NCBI GenBank assembly: GCA_905221605.1
Contig: CAJNDS010000624.1
Span: 1 to 64,000 of the forward strand
DNA from: Symbiodinium natans
Lineage: Eukaryota; Sar; Dinophyceae; Suessiales; Symbiodiniaceae
Direction: 5' to 3'
Length of the DNA: 64,000 nt
In this document: positions 60,032 to 64,000 of the stretch, piece after piece
Position numbering within the stretch: position 1 is the stretch's first letter
How the letters are laid out: the number at the start of each line of letters is the position of its first letter
Translations under genes and position numbers: made by a program
Notes under the pieces: model-generated
Told to the model about the DNA's origin: nothing
The model's input: only the letters and a program-made list of their open reading frames with translations
Databases searched by the model: none

Positions 60032-60842
60032 CTGTTTACATGCAACTACTTTTGCAGAACCAAAAAACTGACTTGCTGGCCAACAGCCACAATGTAGGGA
60101 GTCTTGCATCTCGGGTCTACAACAAGAACAATCGCCAGCAAGCCGACCCGAATGGAGCCAATCAATCAAATCTATGGGTTGACAAGTCCTCTGACAAGAA
60201 TGTACATGTGTGGTGTAGAAACATCGAAAAATCAATCAGCACGTCCGGCAAGAAGCCGAGTTTAATTACACCTGATGAACCAATGATGAATCTAGGCAGA
60301 ATGACCACGGAACCATGTGTTCTATCTCGGCCATCCACCGGCGAGATTGCCTCCGGACAAACCGACAAAATAGATGAGCTGTGCTTTCGGCCCACAGGCG
60401 TCGCTTGCGAAAAGCAACTGAAGGACGTTGAAGGTCATACTATACGAGTCATGGCTTCTGCAAGTGCCGAGGGTCCTTGCGTCACCTGTTTTTGAGATGA
60501 GGACCCGGGACAGGACCCTTGCCCTGCACAATCCTGCAATAAGGCTCTGTCAAGCCAAGACTGACGAGTTTACTACTTCTACCTGTTTGGCCCAGCCTTT
60601 ATCTCTCAGGGCCACTTCGGAATACCAAAGCTTGGCAGAGGCCGGATAACCCTGAGGCACACGCCCTTCCCTAAACCATGGGAAGACGAATTTGGGAGAT
60701 GATCTGCTAGTTATTCATCTAGCAACGTCACTGCGACTACGGTAGCAGCTAGAATCTGTCTCGGGCTCTGCGATCGGCTGGTCAGACCTTCCCGGTCAAA
60801 AGCTGTTTTCGACAACTTGGAACGTGACTGAAGAGCATGCCG

Positions 60843-61752
60843 TTAATCCGCCTTTTGATTAGCTACCCCTATTGATCGTGATGGTGGTGAGGTCCGCGAG
60901 CTTGAAGGTTTTGCTTGCAAATAGTGTCCTGTTGTCTGTTGCTGGCTATTGTGCTCACGCCAGTGCCGTGTCATCGACCTTCCGCGATACGCCAAGGTGG
61001 CGCCTGCAGAGCTATATCCATGAAGCATATCAAGGCTTCAACAAAGGTTGTAGGTGCTAGCCGTGCCAGCGGGCACATGGCTGAGATGGAAGAGAGCCGG
61101 GCAGGCACGTTCCAGGCTGCCGCATACCCCTTCCAAGGTCTGAGGAGCAAGGCTGAGAGCGCCCATACGGGACCACAGCGCCATTCAAGTAGCCCAGGAG
61201 CTTCCTTACATGTTCTGCGACAATCGAGAAACAACCCGCTACAATCAGAGCATTGACCACTTGAGGTTCTCCTGCAACATCGTGCAACACACCGTCTGAA
61301 GCATCTGTAGGCTAAGCGAAGCTGAGGCTCTTTTGCGAGATGGCAAGTTGCACGATGTGGCAGACCTGGACGATCAAACGGCAACTGCCGTGATAGTGTG
61401 TTTGTATAGGCTCTGAAGCATATCGCACGCAACCCGCTTGTGCAGTCCTACTCCTACATCTCTCAGGACTGTCAAATTGCCAGCCTGCCCCAGCGTCCTT
61501 CCTTGAAGAAACTGCAGCCCACGTGAAACCAGCGCCTGCAGCCATTTTTGAAACATGCTCGGCGGCCGACATCTCTAGAGGAAAGGCCAGGGGTGAAGGA
61601 TGATTCAGAACCATGGTGCCTCACCTTTGCATTCATAGAGGATGATGGGTCATGAACGACATGTCCACGCCCGTGATCCTCTCTGCCCGCACCACTCCCA
61701 CAATGCAACGTGAGAACAGGCAGCTCAAGATACAGCAGGAGGACACCTTTCA
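60843..61752 (-). CDS. Four-exon model, unknown protein (3' part)
   Basis: Exons 61625-61752, 61376-61574, 61128-61304 and 60843-61003 (128, 199, 177 and 161 nt) join in phases 2-0, 0-1, 2-1 and 2-stop, ending in TAA. Introns are 50 nt (GTGAGG donor, pyrimidine-rich TTTCCTCTAG acceptor), 71 nt (GA-AG) and 124 nt (GT-AG). The protein has a hydrophobic start (KGVLLLYLELPVLTLHC), a helical middle (MFQKWLQALVSRGLQFLQGR, HKRVACDMLQSLYKHT), then GEPQVVNALIVAGCFSIVAE and a Ser/Arg-rich end. This is one of the better supported models because three successive junctions agree in phase. The 5' end is missing. No family is recognised. Confidence 0.48.
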
Positions 61753-62051
61753 CTACGTCTGCCTCTCATTGACGATAACGACTCAGTTCAATAAGGAGGA
61801 AGGGTTCGGCACACGCAAGACAAGACGGACAACTGTCTTTTGAACAGCGGAGCTACACTGGAGCTACAGATTTAAGTTCAAAGGAGACTTGCTGCAAACG
61901 GCGCAAAAAAAGAGAGAGAAGCCCACTGCGACCTTCGGCCCTCTTCCCTCTTGCTTCCCCTCGTCATTTCCTCTCTTTTGCCTGTGCGCAGGAGTAGCGG
62001 CCTCCGGGCCTCCACAGAGACAAAATCACAGCGACACCGAAACCAAGGAAA

Positions 62052-62290
62052 TCAGCGACACCCACTAAAAGGAGCCGTGCACGTTTCTTGCCACAGGTTT
62101 TCCTCTGCTTGCTGGGCTCCATGCAGTACCATGTTGGCATCGTCCAAGCCTGCAGACTGGAACTGAATGACACTTCTACGGGAGCGCTTTGCTCCAAGGT
62201 GCCTTCGAAATAGCTGGCTGCTGCTTGCCACAAGGACGGGGAGTAAAAATCCTGCGAGCAGCAGGGATGCACGCCACACGATCTCTGGAG
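62052..62290 (-). CDS. Candidate exon with signal-peptide-like segment
   Basis: The minus-strand frame begins after CTTGCTCCAG and codes a hydrophobic stretch (RASLLLAGFLLPVLVASSSQ) followed by a basic region and SAGLDDANMVLHGAQQAEEN. This is typical of a secretory leader plus prodomain or a membrane anchor. No ATG directly precedes it, so the start is in another exon or it is an internal transmembrane segment. An overlapping frame on the same strand (61964-62335) also carries a hydrophobic segment near its end (RLLLVGVADFLGFGVAVIL), so the reading frame is unresolved. Confidence 0.35.
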
Positions 62291-62356
62291 CAAGACAAGC
62301 ATTCGAAAGGCAAAGTGAGGTATAGCCAAATCCATGACATCTATCCTTTACCCCTG

Positions 62357-63031
62357 TCAGAACATGTACACAATATGTACACGCTCTCCATCCTGCGGGC
62401 TGTACACATCGATGAAGTTCTTGGCACGCAACGTTTCTTGAGAAAGATCAGATATGATACGAAGCCAGTCATGAAACATGTGTCTTGTGAACTTCCGGGC
62501 CCTGGGCTGGTGGGCGGCCTCGCAACAAAGCAGACCAGTCTCCACCATCTTCGGCCTCCGACCCGGCTCTCGCAGAGAAACACCATGCGCTGGCATCCGT
62601 CAGGCGCCTGGACGTAGATCCAAGGGCAAGCCTGTCAGTGCAGATAGTCGCTTTTTTCATTCGTGCACATTGCACTCCGCCCCAGGACGTATAAAACATC
62701 ACAAGCCCGTACAGAAGACCTCGCAGACGCTTCGCAGGCGCTTGATGTCCACGTCCACGTTGCCTTGACCGGCCTCGGGGAAAACGAGGCTGTTACCCCA
62801 AGCTTTTGGCCAAGGCTTTGAGCTAAGTAGCAGCTGAGTTGTAATCAGAATATCACTGCAACGGCATTCGAGAGAGGTGTGTGCAAATCTCGTGTTCAGT
62901 CGCAGGCTGCTAGTTGCTAGCATTAAACCGTTGGCCAGCCCAGGGCCCAGGGATGATACATCAGCTGGGGAATTGGCCGCCGAAGCTCGTTCTGCCAGCC
63001 GCTTTCGCAGGATCCTACAGCGCTCCATCAT
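62357..63031 (-). CDS. Three-exon model, unknown protein
   Basis: Exons 62720-63031 (or from an acceptor near 62851), 62546-62631 and 62357-62501 join in phases 0-0, 0-2 and 1-stop and end in TGA. Introns are 88 and 44 nt, both GT-AG. If ATG 63031 is used the protein is about 180 residues. Segments are WGNSLVFPEAGQGNVDVDIK, then APDGCQRMVFLCESRVGGRR, then ARKFTRHMFHDWLRIISDL and DVYSPQDGERVHIVYMF. An in-frame TGA lies immediately before ATG 63031, which supports that start or an acceptor downstream of it. No family is recognised. Confidence 0.48.
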
Positions 63032-63660
63032 TCACAGGGTCCGCTTTGTGATCTGGAGAGAGCGTCCTCCCGTACGGTCTCAGCTCATCCTCGTTTGCAG
63101 TCACAAGCAGGATTGGGCACAGCAGGTGCGACTCCACGGATCTAGCGGACTACGGCAGTCGGCTCTGAGGAGTCGACTACATAGAGCGTCTCTACCTGCA
63201 CCAGAGCAGAGATCACTGGCTTGATATGGCTGGCATAGAGCAAGGCCCCGGCAGCTGCCATCACCTCCTGCATGTCAAGCACCTCATACCAGTCTGTCGA
63301 ACCACATCTGGCAACTTCTCATCATCAACAGAATCAAAGTTCAAGCACCTCTCAGCACCCCAAGAGTTGTTTCTTGTCCAGTTGCTAACAGTTGCTAACA
63401 CGCAGGTGCATCTGCACTTCATGCTAGCACGACGAATGTCCAGCTCTCAAGAACATTTCACACCTCAAACCGATGCCTTGCATTGTATGGCCGAGCGATG
63501 TCCCCCACGCTTCATCATGATTTGTCAAATGACATGCTGGCTAGTCAAAAGCGACCTGATGACTCCATCTTCGCCGGCCACAGTGCTGTTAGCCCCAACA
63601 GGCTTGCTTGAACTCACTAAGCGGAGGTTCCTTGTTGATGGTTGTGAGCGGCCTCCCTTT
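63032..63660. other. No gene assigned
   Basis: A plus-strand frame (63226-63789) is open for 187 codons but is low in motif content and ends in the simple repeat; the minus strand has chance-length frames. Confidence 0.4.
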
Positions 63661-63669
63661 GTACAGTCA

Positions 63670-63768
63670 CACACGCTAGCCCACGTGCACGCACGCAAGC
63701 GCCCACCCGCCCGCCTGCCTGCACGCATGGACGCACGCACGCATGCACGCACGCGCACACACGGAGTA
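63670..63768 (+). repeat. CACG/ACGC simple repeat
   Basis: Degenerate tetranucleotide tract of CACG, CCCG and GCAC words, clearest at 63718-63762. Confidence 0.8.
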
Positions 63769-63990
63769 CACCCAGAGGACGAGGCTTGAATTATTACATG
63801 CCCCTCGCAAGACTCCAACAACGTCCCGAGGCTTCAGCACTAACTTTGCTGAGACGAGCATGCACGGTCGAACCATCATTGTCAAACGGCCTGCAGCATT
63901 GAAGCAGTTGCCATGAACTTTACATTCAGGTCTCACTGTCTTCGATGATGCAAGCAGAAGCTCCATCAGCACCAACATCTTAAGAGTCAA
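63765..63990 (-). CDS. Candidate exon at window edge
   Basis: Minus-strand frame with a protein-like helical stretch (KMLVLMELLLASSKTVRPEC) and LVLKPRDVVGVLRGACNNSS before running into the simple repeat. It probably continues beyond the window's right edge. No family is recognised. Confidence 0.28.
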
Positions 63991-64000
63991 TCATCGAATC

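Noticed and set aside
60028-60495. Plus-strand 155-codon frame
   Set aside because: It lies opposite the candidate minus-strand exons 59991-60031 and about 60330-60451, which have acceptor and donor sites; more likely an antisense shadow.

Overview
This window looks like nuclear DNA of a protist, most likely a dinoflagellate (Symbiodiniaceae-like). The grounds are indirect. Degenerate TTTAGGG/CCCTAAA-type repeats are scattered through intergenic and apparent intronic sequence. There are long non-coding stretches and simple-sequence arrays. Several of the best-fitting splice junctions are GC-AG or GA-AG, donor types described in dinoflagellates. There is no operon structure, Shine-Dalgarno context, bacterial mobile element, CRISPR array, tRNA or rRNA that I can recognise, and I see no intact dinoflagellate spliced-leader sequence.

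Layout. (1) Bases 1 to about 20,250 are one continuous satellite array of a ~50-bp monomer, organised into a ~1.84-kb higher-order repeat (HOR) and a ~3.68-kb super-dimer. It enters the window already in progress and decays at its right edge from about 18.2 kb. (2) 20.3-22.6 kb is a transition zone: one codon-biased exon on the minus strand, mixed sequence, then a ~1.3-kb AT-rich island. (3) 22.6-32.5 kb carries mostly minus-strand gene models: a four-exon gene, a small gene beside a ~1.5-kb CA-rich array, a helical/coiled-coil gene, and a clear 326-codon multipass membrane protein. Part of this zone is bracketed by ~0.5-kb inverted arms 3 kb apart. (4) 32.5-39.3 kb is weakly annotated. (5) 40.0-42.9 kb carries plus-strand models, including a four-exon gene whose first exon is open for 277 codons. 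(6) 43-56 kb is mixed: a dispersed ~0.5-kb repeat pair, telomere-like tracts, a tandem duplication with a 177-bp in-frame length difference, and a 69-bp minisatellite. (7) 56.9-63.0 kb carries several minus-strand multi-exon models.

Confidence. Only the membrane ORF (30038-31018) and the long exon at 40038-40869 are clearly longer than chance at this base composition. Shorter open frames of 100-160 codons are expected by chance in a 44-kb non-satellite region. The multi-exon models were fitted by eye, using reading-phase agreement across GT/GC/GA-AG boundaries, and are hypotheses. I could not assign a named function to any gene, so I give no gene symbols. Repeats and arrays are seen directly and are the most secure part of the annotation.

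The genes show no recognisable shared pathway. Neighbouring models tend to share a strand (minus 22.6-32.5 kb, plus 40-43 kb, minus 56.9-63 kb), which fits the one-way gene blocks known in dinoflagellates.
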